From the NCBI RefSeq assembly GCF_002554705.1, contig NZ_PDEP01000016.1, positions 25,474 to 89,473 on the forward strand: a DNA stretch of 64,000 bases. The letters run 5' to 3'. The notes under the pieces were generated by a model. That model was not told the DNA's origin. It ran no database searches and saw only the letters and a program-made list of their open reading frames with translations. Shown here piece after piece: positions 16,719 through 24,555 of this stretch. The DNA comes from Longimonas halophila. Lineage in GTDB: Bacteria > Bacteroidota > Rhodothermia > Rhodothermales > Salinibacteraceae. Made by a program: the position numbers and the translations under genes. Position 1 is the first letter of the stretch. The number at the start of each line of letters is the position of its first letter.

Positions 16719-17633
16719 ATGCGCGCCTTCCGCTCTTCCACGATCTGGACTACGGCTGGACTCGCGCTCATTCTGGGGGCGGGCCTGGCTGCTATTGGGT
16801 GGCAGGTGCATCCAGCGGGCGCACTCGTGGGGCTCGGGACTGCGGGTGTCGTCGCATACCTGGGCCTCCGCCGCCCCTACCAGCGGTGGAAGCGCGCGCA
16901 AGCGGGGCTGCCCGAAGACTGGCGCACGTGGCTGCGCACCCGCATCCCGCCGTACACCGCCCTCGACGCCGACAGCCAGCAGCGCTTTGAACGCGACGTG
17001 CTGTTTTTGATGGATGAGTTCGACTTCGAGGGCATCCGCGGCGTACCAGTGACCGACGACCTGCGCCTGAGTGTGGCCGCGGCGGCGGCGCTGCTCTTGC
17101 ACGGCCTGCCCGATTGGGAGCTGCCCGGCACGCGCACGGTGCTCTTTTACCCGGGCCACTTCGACGATGCGTACGACGGGAGCCGCGATGCGGGCTACGA
17201 CGGCATGGCGCACGAGCAGGGCCCGCTCATCATGTCGGCTCCAGCAGTGCGGGCCAGCTGGCAGCATCCGGGCGATGGCAACAACGTGGTGCTGCACGAG
17301 CTGGCGCATCTCTTCGATTTCGACAACACCGGGCCCGATGGCGTCCCCTCGCTCGTGGACGGGCGCTCGGCAGCGGCGTGGCAGCAGCTCATTCGCACCG
17401 AGATGCGCAAGGTAGAGCGGGGCACGTCGATTCTCGATCCGTATGCGGCCACGGCGCCGTCGGAGTTCTTTGCGGTGGCGGTGGAGCACTTCTTTGAGGA
17501 GCCCGAGGCGGTGCGCACGGAGCATCCAGAGCTGTTCGAGGCCATGACGGCACTGTTCAACTGGACGCCTGCGCATCCTGCTGAACCCGAACCGGATGCA
17601 GACCCCGAGACGCTCCGAGACGATGCTACGTGA
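16719..17633 (+). CDS. mtfA: Zinc-dependent peptidase, MtfA (M90) family
   Basis: 304 residues with a hydrophobic N-terminal region (about 10-50, probably one or two membrane segments). The gluzincin motif HELAH is at residues 193-197 in NVVLHELAHLFDFDNTGPDG, and ATAPSEFFAVAVEHFFEEP supplies the downstream Glu of the M90 family. LPDDW-type N-terminal text and VLFYPGHFDDAYDG also match. In enterobacteria MtfA binds the Mlc repressor; here only the peptidase activity should be assumed. Its last codons overlap by 8 bp, tail to tail, the end of the kynureninase-like gene on the other strand. Confidence 0.88.
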   Translation: MRAFRSSTIWTTAGLALILGAGLAAIGWQVHPAGALVGLGTAGVVAYLGLRRPYQRWKRAQAGLPEDWRTWLRTRIPPYTALDADSQQRFERDVLFLMDEFDFEGIRGVPVTDDLRLSVAAAAALLLHGLPDWELPGTRTVLFYPGHFDDAYDGSRDAGYDGMAHEQGPLIMSAPAVRASWQHPGDGNNVVLHELAHLFDFDNTGPDGVPSLVDGRSAAAWQQLIRTEMRKVERGTSILDPYAATAPSEFFAVAVEHFFEEPEAVRTEHPELFEAMTALFNWTPAHPAEPEPDADPETLRDDAT

Positions 17634-18885
17634 CGGGTCCACTGGTTTCTGGCGCAAAGTCGCGATGTGCCCCGGTTTCGAGGGTCTCGGTGAGCACGTC
17701 GAGGGCGCGGTGCATGTCGGCTTTGGTGTTCCACACGAACGGCGCCATGCGCAGGAAGCGGTTCTTGCGGCTGTCGGTGTAGATGTGCTGGGTCTTCAGG
17801 TATTCGCAGAGCTTGTGCGCCTCGGGCACCTCCAGCACAAGCAGAGTGCTCCGCTGGTCCGGATCGCGCGGCGAGCGCATGGAAAAGGGAGCCTCGTCGG
17901 CACGGTCGATGACGATTTGGCTTAGGCGCTGCGTGTGAGCGTGCACAGTGTCGAGTCCTGCTTCCAGGAGCAGGCGCACACCTTCTACGGCATGGTAGAG
18001 CGAGGCGACGGCGGTGGTGCCGCCCAGAAAGCGGCGGCGCACGTCGGGGTGCGGCTGGGGCGTGTCATTGAAAGCAAACGGCTCGGCATTTCCGAACCAG
18101 CCCGTAAGCCGCGGGGTGAGCTCCAACCCCTCGCGCAGATAGACGAAGCTGTTGCCCGAGGAGCCGCAGCCTTCTTTTAGCAGCCCACCCATGTAGACAT
18201 CCACGCCCAGCGCATCCACCTGAATGGGAAAGGTGCATGCGCTGTGGTAGCCATCGATAACGAAGAGCGCGCCCTGAGCATGAGCCGCGTCGGCCACGGC
18301 GCGCAGTTCGCGGTCGGGGATGCGCTGCCCGGTCGTGAAGCCCACATGGCTGAGCACGACCATCGCCGTGTCTGCCCCAATGCGGTCGATGACGCGCTCC
18401 ACATCGACATGCCCGTGTGCGGGGCGATCCACGACGGCGGGTGTGAGTCCGTTCAGTGCCTGCCAGCGGTGCACGCTGTGCTTCACCGACGGAAACGCAC
18501 TGTCAACGAGCACCACCTCATTTCCGCGCTCAATGACCTCGGGCGCCGAGAGCAGGCATTGCATCGTCCAGTGCACATGCGGCTGCATGATGCAGGTGCC
18601 GTGCGGCGCGCCCAACAGCGGGGCAATGAAGGCATCGCCCAGAAACATGGGCAGCGTCCACCACCCCACGTTCTCTTCGGAGCCGTTTGTGGCGGCGGGC
18701 TGCCAGTGATTGGGCACGTGGTTCCAGGCATCCACGCCGCGCCCGCTCCAGTCCTCAGCAAAGCGCTGCATCATGGTGGGCACGCGCCTGGGCATCAGTC
18801 CATGCGTAAAGGCGCGCAGTTCTACGGCCTCGTCGGGGCCGGGGCGGACGAACGCATCGCGGAGGGAGGCAATCGGAGTGGACAT
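17626..18885 (-). CDS. PLP-dependent aminotransferase class V-fold enzyme, kynureninase-like
   Basis: 419 residues, the length of kynureninase. The fold-type I PLP landmarks are present: VVLSHVGFTTGQRIPD before the cofactor Asp in LFVIDGYHSACTFP (D211), and a lysine in MGGLLKEGCGSSGN (K237) as probable Schiff-base residue. The kynureninase consensus around the lysine (YKYLNGGPG) is not conserved, so the reaction is uncertain: hydrolysis of kynurenine, or another C-C or C-S lyase reaction. No other kynurenine-pathway genes are nearby. The neighbouring ADP-ribosylglycohydrolase is on the same strand 42 bp upstream and could be co-transcribed. Confidence 0.75.
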   Translation of the reverse strand: MSTPIASLRDAFVRPGPDEAVELRAFTHGLMPRRVPTMMQRFAEDWSGRGVDAWNHVPNHWQPAATNGSEENVGWWTLPMFLGDAFIAPLLGAPHGTCIMQPHVHWTMQCLLSAPEVIERGNEVVLVDSAFPSVKHSVHRWQALNGLTPAVVDRPAHGHVDVERVIDRIGADTAMVVLSHVGFTTGQRIPDRELRAVADAAHAQGALFVIDGYHSACTFPIQVDALGVDVYMGGLLKEGCGSSGNSFVYLREGLELTPRLTGWFGNAEPFAFNDTPQPHPDVRRRFLGGTTAVASLYHAVEGVRLLLEAGLDTVHAHTQRLSQIVIDRADEAPFSMRSPRDPDQRSTLLVLEVPEAHKLCEYLKTQHIYTDSRKNRFLRMAPFVWNTKADMHRALDVLTETLETGAHRDFAPETSGPVT

Positions 18886-18927
18886 ACAGCAGTAGGAGGA
18901 TGCGGGGGAGCGGGGACAACGAGCGGG

Positions 18928-19902
18928 CTACGCGGCAGACTCCGCAGGCAGGATGCGGCGGGCAAAGGATTCGCCGTGCTGGCGCAGGTGGTCGGCGGCT
19001 TCGAGGCCGGTTTTCCACTCGTCGGGGAAGGCATCCCAGCCGTGCAGCGTGCCCAGCAGCGCGCCCATCATCGCGCCGGTGGTATCGGCATCGCCGCCCA
19101 CGTTGATGCCCGAGAGCGGCGTATTTTCGAGAAGCTGCGGTGCGCGGGCCACCATGGCAACAGCAAAGGGCCACGCCTCATCGGCAGCTACATTGGCGCC
19201 GTTGCATACGTCGCGCAGATCGAGCGGGAACTCGCGGAGTTGGTCGCTAAGCTGCTTCAGGCGATCGGACACGCGGGCATCGTCACCCAGCTTTTCTTCG
19301 GCCCAGGTTGTCGTATCCACCAGATGCTCCCAGAAGTCGGTGCGGTCGAACGTGTCGAGCGGATGCGTGGCGCAATAGCGAGTAGCGGCGGCCTGGCCCC
19401 ATCCGGCAGCAAGCGCGGCAGGGTGGGCATGCGTGACCGAAAGGATGTCGCGGATGGGTGGGAAGGCGGCATCCCGATTGAGATCGGAGGCCGCCCACCA
19501 GAGTCCGAGCGGAGCGGCACGCATGGCCGCGCCATCGGTGGGGCGTTCGGCGCGTCCGGCCTTTAGCGGCGGTGTGCCATTGGCCAGACGCTCAATGGCA
19601 GCCGTGGTGGTAGGTCCCCAGCGGCGCGCCTCGTCCTGTAGCGCGGTGTACTCGGCAGCCACCTCGGCAGGCCACTGGTCGGGCGCTGCCGTAGCCACCA
19701 CACGAGCCACCGCAAAGGTGAACTGCGTATCATCGGTCCACTGCCCCGCCGAAAGATCGCCGCGCCCATCATCGTCGCGGTACTCCTTGATGCCCTTGTA
19801 ATAGGTGCGAATGTTCTGATGGCTTAGGCCTTCAACAGGCATGCCAAGCGCGTCTCCTACGGCTGTGCCAAGCAGCGTCCCCAGACAGGTATCGGTAGTC
19901 AT
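18928..19902 (-). CDS. ADP-ribosylglycohydrolase family protein (DraG/ARH type)
   Basis: 324 residues from ATG 19902 (MTTDTCLGTLLGTAVGDALG). The family's metal-binding motifs are in order: GTAVGDALGMPVEG (about 11-24), SAGQWTDDTQFTFAVA with the T-D-D triad (about 50-65), and INVGGDADTTGAMMGALLG with the D-x-D near the C-terminus (about 268-286). These bind two magnesium ions. By family it removes ADP-ribose from proteins or small molecules, or cleaves related glycosidic bonds. No ADP-ribosyltransferase is visible in the window, so the substrate is open. The gene probably heads a two-gene unit with the kynureninase-like enzyme. Confidence 0.88.
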   Translation of the reverse strand: MTTDTCLGTLLGTAVGDALGMPVEGLSHQNIRTYYKGIKEYRDDDGRGDLSAGQWTDDTQFTFAVARVVATAAPDQWPAEVAAEYTALQDEARRWGPTTTAAIERLANGTPPLKAGRAERPTDGAAMRAAPLGLWWAASDLNRDAAFPPIRDILSVTHAHPAALAAGWGQAAATRYCATHPLDTFDRTDFWEHLVDTTTWAEEKLGDDARVSDRLKQLSDQLREFPLDLRDVCNGANVAADEAWPFAVAMVARAPQLLENTPLSGINVGGDADTTGAMMGALLGTLHGWDAFPDEWKTGLEAADHLRQHGESFARRILPAESAA

Positions 19903-20055
19903 ACAGAATCGAAGATGATAAATAGGCGCAACGTATGAAGCGGGCATCGGTGTAGTAGAGAGCAGCATATGCTCCCTGCATCACAATGCATCTGCTATAC
20001 GACACATTGGGGGTTATGTTGAACCGGATTTGTTGAACGAATTGATTGTACACGC

Positions 20056-20727
20056 ATGACCGATTGGCTGGTCGGGGCCTGGGCGGTGTTTCAGAAGGAC
20101 GTGCAGATTGAGCTGCGTCAGCGGGTCGCCCTGAACATGCTTGGGCTGTTTGTGCTCACAACGCTGGCTTTGGTGCTGTTTGCTGTGGGCCAAGAGACGC
20201 TGGCGCCCGCCGTGCAGTCGGCCTTGCTGTGGATTGTCATCCTGTTCTCGGCCTCGATCGGGCTGGGCCGTGCGTTTGTGAGCGAGGCGGAGGCAGGCAC
20301 GCTCTTGCTGTTGCAGCTGCACGTGCGTGGAAGCATGGTCTTTGCCGGAAAACTGCTGTTTACCGTGCTTCTGGTGCTCGGACTAAACGTGGTGGCCGTA
20401 TCGCTCTTTGTGCTTATGCTGGATGTGTCGGTGGGCGCGCCGGGGTTGCTCGTGGGCGTGCTGGTGCTGGGCGCGTTGGGACTGTCGGGGGCCACCACGC
20501 TGCTGGGCGCGCTGATTGCTCGGGCGCGGCAGCGCGGCCCGCTCCTGCCCGTGCTGCTGCTTCCGGTGCTGATGCCACTCCTGCTGTCGGTGGTCGAGGC
20601 CACGCGCATCGCCCTAACAGGCGGCACCTGGCGCGCCGCGCAAGATGAGGTCCTAACCCTGATCGGGTTCGCCGGCACGACCATCACCGCTGCGGTGCTT
20701 CTGTTCGACTACGTGTGGCAGGAGTGA
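20056..20727 (+). CDS. ccmB: Heme exporter subunit CcmB
   Basis: 223 residues with six hydrophobic segments, the standard CcmB size and topology. Start MTDWLVGAWAVFQKDVQIEL is family-typical, followed by SASIGLGRAFVSEAEAGTLL and the ARARQRGPLLPVLLLPVLMPLL stretch characteristic of CcmB (quoted in part). It forms the membrane part of the CcmAB ABC transporter used in system I cytochrome c maturation. The partner genes ccmA and ccmC are not found next to it here: the upstream gene is on the opposite strand and dapF follows convergently. Confidence 0.9.
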   Translation: MTDWLVGAWAVFQKDVQIELRQRVALNMLGLFVLTTLALVLFAVGQETLAPAVQSALLWIVILFSASIGLGRAFVSEAEAGTLLLLQLHVRGSMVFAGKLLFTVLLVLGLNVVAVSLFVLMLDVSVGAPGLLVGVLVLGALGLSGATTLLGALIARARQRGPLLPVLLLPVLMPLLLSVVEATRIALTGGTWRAAQDEVLTLIGFAGTTITAAVLLFDYVWQE

Positions 20728-20761
20728 GGTGGGATGTCCGCTTTCATCATCTGCGCGCTGC

Positions 20762-21667
20762 TTACGGCGTCCATTTCAGCGTGCCCTCGTACACAGCGCG
20801 GGCCGGTCCGTCGAGATGCCAGGGGGCGGGCGCCTTGTCATCGGATGCGGGGCCAACCTGAAACGTGCCGCCTGACGTGTGGATGGTGATCGGCGGCGTG
20901 AGCGTCTCTTGCTGTAAGGCCGCTGCTGCCACAGCCAGCACGCCGGTGCCGCAGGCGGCAGTCTCGGCTTCCACACCCTTTTCGTACGTGCGCATTCGGG
21001 CGGTGTGGGCATCGATCACAGCCGCCAGGTTCACATTGGTGCCTTCGGGGGCGAACGCGTCGTCGTGGCGCAGGGGCGGGGCCAGGGTTTCGAGCGGTGC
21101 TTCGTTCAGCGCGTCCGTTGCATCTGCAAACGCAACAATGTGCTCGGTGCCCGACCAGACCTGGTGCCAGTCGAATCCGGCGGAGTCGGCGGTCTGCAGC
21201 GTGACATGAGCCGTGTAGCGCGAGGGTTCAGGCACCCACAGGCGCACGGGAGCGTTGGGGTCGTTCGGTACATCGGCCGTGTAGCGTCCAGCATCTGTGC
21301 TGAAGGTAAGGCGCGTGCGGTCCTGCTGTGGGGAGCCGAGTCCGGCATTGGCAGCGAAGCGCGCCAGGCACCGGGCGCCGTTGCCGCACATCGTGGCCAT
21401 GGAGCCATCGGCGTTGACGTAGCGCATCCGAAAGTCGGGGACGGGTGCTGTGGAGGCACGGTCCTCTGCATCCCCCTGTGCCGATGCGGATTCGGGCGGA
21501 TGCAGGGCGAGCACGCCATCGGCCCCTACGCCCCGGCGGCGCGGACACCAGCGGCGGGCCAGCGCCTGTAGTTCGGCATCAGAAAAGTGGAAGAATCGAT
21601 TGTCAACGACGATGAAGTCGTTTTCGGCGCCTTCCATTTTCGTGAACGATACAATCAGGTCGGGCAT
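20762..21667 (-). CDS. dapF: Diaminopimelate epimerase
   Basis: 301 residues from ATG 21667 (MPDLIVSFTKMEGAENDFIV). It interconverts LL- and meso-diaminopimelate for lysine and peptidoglycan synthesis. The two catalytic cysteines are in TMCGNGARCLARF and in ETAACGTGVLAVAAAAL, and the substrate loop VRTYEKGVEAET appears here as MRTYEKGVEAET. An acidic insert (SASAQGDAEDRASTAPV) makes it longer than most DapF proteins. It is divergent from phoH with a 47-bp gap, so the two promoters overlap. Its stop faces the ccmB stop across 34 bp. Confidence 0.94.
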   Translation of the reverse strand: MPDLIVSFTKMEGAENDFIVVDNRFFHFSDAELQALARRWCPRRRGVGADGVLALHPPESASAQGDAEDRASTAPVPDFRMRYVNADGSMATMCGNGARCLARFAANAGLGSPQQDRTRLTFSTDAGRYTADVPNDPNAPVRLWVPEPSRYTAHVTLQTADSAGFDWHQVWSGTEHIVAFADATDALNEAPLETLAPPLRHDDAFAPEGTNVNLAAVIDAHTARMRTYEKGVEAETAACGTGVLAVAAAALQQETLTPPITIHTSGGTFQVGPASDDKAPAPWHLDGPARAVYEGTLKWTP

Positions 21668-21714
21668 ATGGCAAACAAACGCTGAAACGGTACATACTAC
21701 ATGCGGCGGGGCCA

Positions 21715-22719
21715 ATGCGCCCCTTTCGTGTTCTGATTCCCCGGTTTGCTACACTGTCCTTGGCTGAGAAACGTTTTAGCATTCAAGACACCGATCCGCT
21801 CCTCCTGTTTGGCTTCAACGATGCGCATCTGCGCACAGTCGAGCAGGCGTTTCCGGAAGCATCCATTACTGCACGCGGCACCACCGTATATGTTGAGGGC
21901 CCCGAAGAGGTGGTCGAGGCCGTTGATGCCGTCTTTCAAGAACTGATGGTGCTCCTGGAGCGCAACGACGCGCTGGCCGAGGAGGACGTGAAGACGGTGC
22001 TGGCCCTGGAGCAGTCGAACAGCGATCCGGCCCCAACAGCGAACACGCCCGATGCCGATGTGGTGCTGCACACCCCCGACGGCGAGGCCATTCGTCCGCG
22101 TACGCCCAACCAGGCCAAACTGGTCGAGTCGGCGCGCACCAACGACGTCGTTTTTGCGATTGGCCCGGCGGGCACCGGCAAAACCTACATGGCGGTGGCC
22201 ATGGCCGTGGCCGCGCTGAAAGAGCACCGTGTCAAGAAGATCGTGCTGGCGCGTCCGGCGGTAGAGGCGGGCGAGCAGTTGGGCTTTCTGCCGGGCGACT
22301 TCTACGAGAAGATCGATCCGTACTTGCAGCCGCTCTACGATGCGCTCGGCGACATGATGCCGCACGACACGTTGGCCGAGTACATCGAGACGAACCGTGT
22401 GGAGATCGTTCCGCTGGCGTACATGCGCGGGCGGACGATGAAGTCGGCCTTCGTCATCTTGGATGAGGCGCAGAACGCGACCACCGGCCAGATGAAAATG
22501 TTTTTGACGCGCCTTGGACCCAACAGCCGGACCATCGTTACTGGCGATGTGACACAGACCGACCTGAAGGACCGCCGCCGCAGTGGACTGGTGCAGGTGC
22601 AGCACATCCTGGAAGGCATCACCGGCATCGACTTTATATACCTGACGCCCAAGGACGTGGTGCGCCACCGCCTGGTGCGCGACATCATTGCAGCGTACGA
22701 GAAGCATGAAGAGGGATGA
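21715..22719 (+). CDS. PhoH-family ATPase
   Basis: 334 residues. An N-terminal KH-like region (about 15-95) is followed by the PhoH ATPase domain: Walker A FAIGPAGTGKTYMAVAMAV (about 147-165), LARPAVEAGEQLGFLPGD, and Walker B FVILDEAQNATTGQMKMFLT (about 244-263), then TVTGD-type VTGDVTQTDL. By family it is a cytoplasmic RNA-associated ATPase, often grouped with ybeY and rRNA maturation; here ybeY is not adjacent. The start used lies 47 bp from the divergent dapF start. Confidence 0.9.
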   Translation: MRPFRVLIPRFATLSLAEKRFSIQDTDPLLLFGFNDAHLRTVEQAFPEASITARGTTVYVEGPEEVVEAVDAVFQELMVLLERNDALAEEDVKTVLALEQSNSDPAPTANTPDADVVLHTPDGEAIRPRTPNQAKLVESARTNDVVFAIGPAGTGKTYMAVAMAVAALKEHRVKKIVLARPAVEAGEQLGFLPGDFYEKIDPYLQPLYDALGDMMPHDTLAEYIETNRVEIVPLAYMRGRTMKSAFVILDEAQNATTGQMKMFLTRLGPNSRTIVTGDVTQTDLKDRRRSGLVQVQHILEGITGIDFIYLTPKDVVRHRLVRDIIAAYEKHEEG

Positions 22720-22748
22720 GCAGGGCGCCTTGTATCCCCTAAACACAA

Positions 22749-22782
22749 ACCGCCCCACCGAGCGCAGTGTCGATGAGGCGGT
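22749..22782. terminator. Bidirectional terminator-like hairpin between phoH and hbd
   Basis: ACCGCCCCACCGA (22749-22761) pairs with TCGATGAGGCGGT (22770-22782) with two wobbles. On the plus strand it is preceded by AAACACAAA; read on the minus strand it is followed by TTGTGTTT. It lies 30 bp after the phoH stop and may serve both converging genes. Confidence 0.5.
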
Positions 22783-22850
22783 GTGAGGAAAGCGCTGTGC
22801 GCAACATATCTAACTTAAGTTGCGGGGTATAGCAGCATTCCCCCACATTC

Positions 22851-22953
22851 TGTCATTCTGAGGAGCGAGGCGACGAAGAATCTCTCCCTATGAGAGCAAA
22901 ACAGCCGAGATGAGGAGATTTTTCGACTCCGCTCCGCTGCGCTCAAAATGACA
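22851..22953. repeat. R7 MITE-like element, copy 2
   Basis: About 103 bp with ends TGTCATTCTGAG and CTCAAAATGACA, inverted repeats matching at 11 of 12 positions. Internal segments GAAGAATCTC and GAGATTTTTC also pair, so the whole element folds into a long imperfect hairpin. Similar elements, with the words GAGGAGCGAGGCGACGAAGAAT, are familiar dispersed repeats in Bacteroidota genomes. It is non-coding. Confidence 0.7.
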
Positions 22954-22994
22954 GCCTATGGGTGGTACCTTGGGTCCTATAAGGCGTTAGAGCA

Positions 22995-23852
22995 CTACCC
23001 GTCGTACGAATAGAAGCCCTGTCCCGACTTGCGTCCGAGGTGACCGGCCGTCACCATCTTACGAAGGAGTGGGCATGGGCGGTACTTGTCGTCGCCGAGC
23101 TCGCGGTGCAGCACCTCCATGATGCCCAGGCACACATCGAGCCCGATGAAGTCAGCCAGCGTGAGCGGGCCCATCGGGTGATTCATACCCAGCGTCATGA
23201 CCGTGTCGATGTCCTCTTCGCTGGCCACGCCCTCCATGAGACAGAACACCGCCTCGTTAATCATGGGCATGAGCACACGGTTTGAGACAAAGCCCGGCGC
23301 ATCATTCACCTCGACGGGCGTCTTGTCTAAGTCGAGTGCCAGGCGCTCCACAGCGTCGAATGTCGCGTCGCTGGTGTCGAGGCCGCGCACGACCTCCACC
23401 AGCTTCATGATGGGCACCGGATTGAAGAAGTGCATCCCGATGACCTGATCGGGACGGCTTGTCTGCGCCGCCAGCCACGTAATCGAGATCGAAGAGGTGT
23501 TGGAGGCGAGAATCGCATCGTCGGGAGCCGCCTCATCCAGCGTCTCAAAGATCGGGCCCTTCACATCGGTCGTTTCGCTTACGGCCTCAATGACGAGCTC
23601 AACATCCGACACCGCCTGGGCGAGATCAGTATGCGTGCGGATACGGTCGAGCGTGGCCTCGCGCTCAGCAGCGGTGATGCGTTCCTTGTTGACCTGGCGC
23701 TGCAGGTTGGATGCGATGGTGTCGGTGCCCTGTTCGAGCGCCTCCTCATTGACATCGATCAGCGTTACGGTGTACCCATTCAGTGCAAGGACGTGAGCAA
23801 TGCCGTTGCCCATGGTGCCAGCGCCCACCACGGCGGTGTTCGAAAAAGACAT
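22995..23852 (-). CDS. hbd: 3-hydroxybutyryl-CoA dehydrogenase
   Basis: 285 residues, typical length. NAD-binding Rossmann motif VVGAGTMGNGIAHVLALNGY (about 8-27); catalytic region ASNTSSISITWLA and the substrate-binding HFFNPVPIMKLVEVV (about 139-153) with the catalytic His; C-terminal dimer domain VNDAPGFVSNRVLMPMINEA and GLDVCLGIMEVLH, ending GRKSGQGFYSYDG. It oxidises (S)-3-hydroxyacyl-CoA to the 3-keto form with NAD(P), in fatty-acid or polyhydroxybutyrate-related metabolism. It stands alone; upstream is non-coding DNA. Confidence 0.94.
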   Translation of the reverse strand: MSFSNTAVVGAGTMGNGIAHVLALNGYTVTLIDVNEEALEQGTDTIASNLQRQVNKERITAAEREATLDRIRTHTDLAQAVSDVELVIEAVSETTDVKGPIFETLDEAAPDDAILASNTSSISITWLAAQTSRPDQVIGMHFFNPVPIMKLVEVVRGLDTSDATFDAVERLALDLDKTPVEVNDAPGFVSNRVLMPMINEAVFCLMEGVASEEDIDTVMTLGMNHPMGPLTLADFIGLDVCLGIMEVLHRELGDDKYRPCPLLRKMVTAGHLGRKSGQGFYSYDG

Positions 23853-24171
23853 AGAGGGATGCAGAGGTTGGAAGCGGTTTCAGCGAATACGCTCCCAACG
23901 TACCCATGCGCCACCGCACGATCCACCGAAAAATGCACGAAGGCGATACATAGGCGCTCAACTCCGGTGGACTGTATCCAGCGGCGACGAATCCGCTCGT
24001 CCTGCCTGAACGGTTGGCTTCGAATCCGCCGGTTCGCCCCCCGATGATAGTCCGCGTTCGAAGCGTGCATTGGGGATGCCGAGCGCGGAGGAAAGACACA
24101 GCGAGTCTCAAAAAAGCAGTGCTGTACATCCACGCGTTATTTACCGTATTCCCACTGACGAAAAGCTATGG

Positions 24172-24195
24172 GGTAGCGGTTCAATGCTAAGAACC
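24172..24195 (-). repeat. R2 dispersed repeat, core only, inverted copy
   Basis: GGTAGCGGTTCAATGCTAAG then AACC on the plus strand; its complement matches the TTAGCATTGAACCGCTACC core of copies 1 and 2. Confidence 0.6.
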
Positions 24196-24422
24196 TCACC
24201 CACAGACATTTTCGTCAGGACAACTGGCGAATCAGCACCTTCGGAGGTTTCGTGGTAGGCCCAGCGGTTTCGATGATCAGGCATAAGGATGCCGTCCATC
24301 CAACGGTGCTACCCGAAGGTCGTCTGGCGAGCGGTAAAGCGCACTGCTGGCTTCCTTCCCCATCCTAATTAACGCAGTGTGCGAGTTTTTCGATGGTCCT
24401 TTTGGGTTGGGCATCCCCCTTT

Positions 24423-24459
24423 GTCGCTGCGCGACATTTCCCCCTTCGCGAAGGGGGAA
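24423..24459. repeat. Double-hairpin repeat (R10), copy 2
   Basis: GTCGC-TGC-GCGAC followed by the perfect palindrome TTCCCCCTTCG/CGAAGGGGGAA (24438-24459). Same layout as 1466-1498. Confidence 0.6.
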
Positions 24460-24555
24460 AGGCCCGAACAGCGTGAGGGAATGGGGGATGTCAGGACCGC
24501 GCATTCTACCACAAGGCGGCGATCAACAAAGGAGGAAGGAAACCTGCACATGCCG

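Larger units (their letters stand above)
23853..24555. other. Non-coding region with repeats upstream of hbd
   Basis: About 700 bp with no convincing gene. It carries an inverted R2 core (24172-24195) and the double-hairpin R10 copy 2 (24423-24459). Short frames on both strands are unrelated to known families. Confidence 0.5.

Noticed and set aside
16698..17657. 319-codon minus-strand frame opposite mtfA
   Set aside because: HELAH peptidase motif and length support mtfA on the plus strand only.
18244..19566. 440-codon plus-strand frame across the kynureninase-like and DraG-like genes
   Set aside because: It spans two real minus-strand genes and the gap between them and shows no domain.
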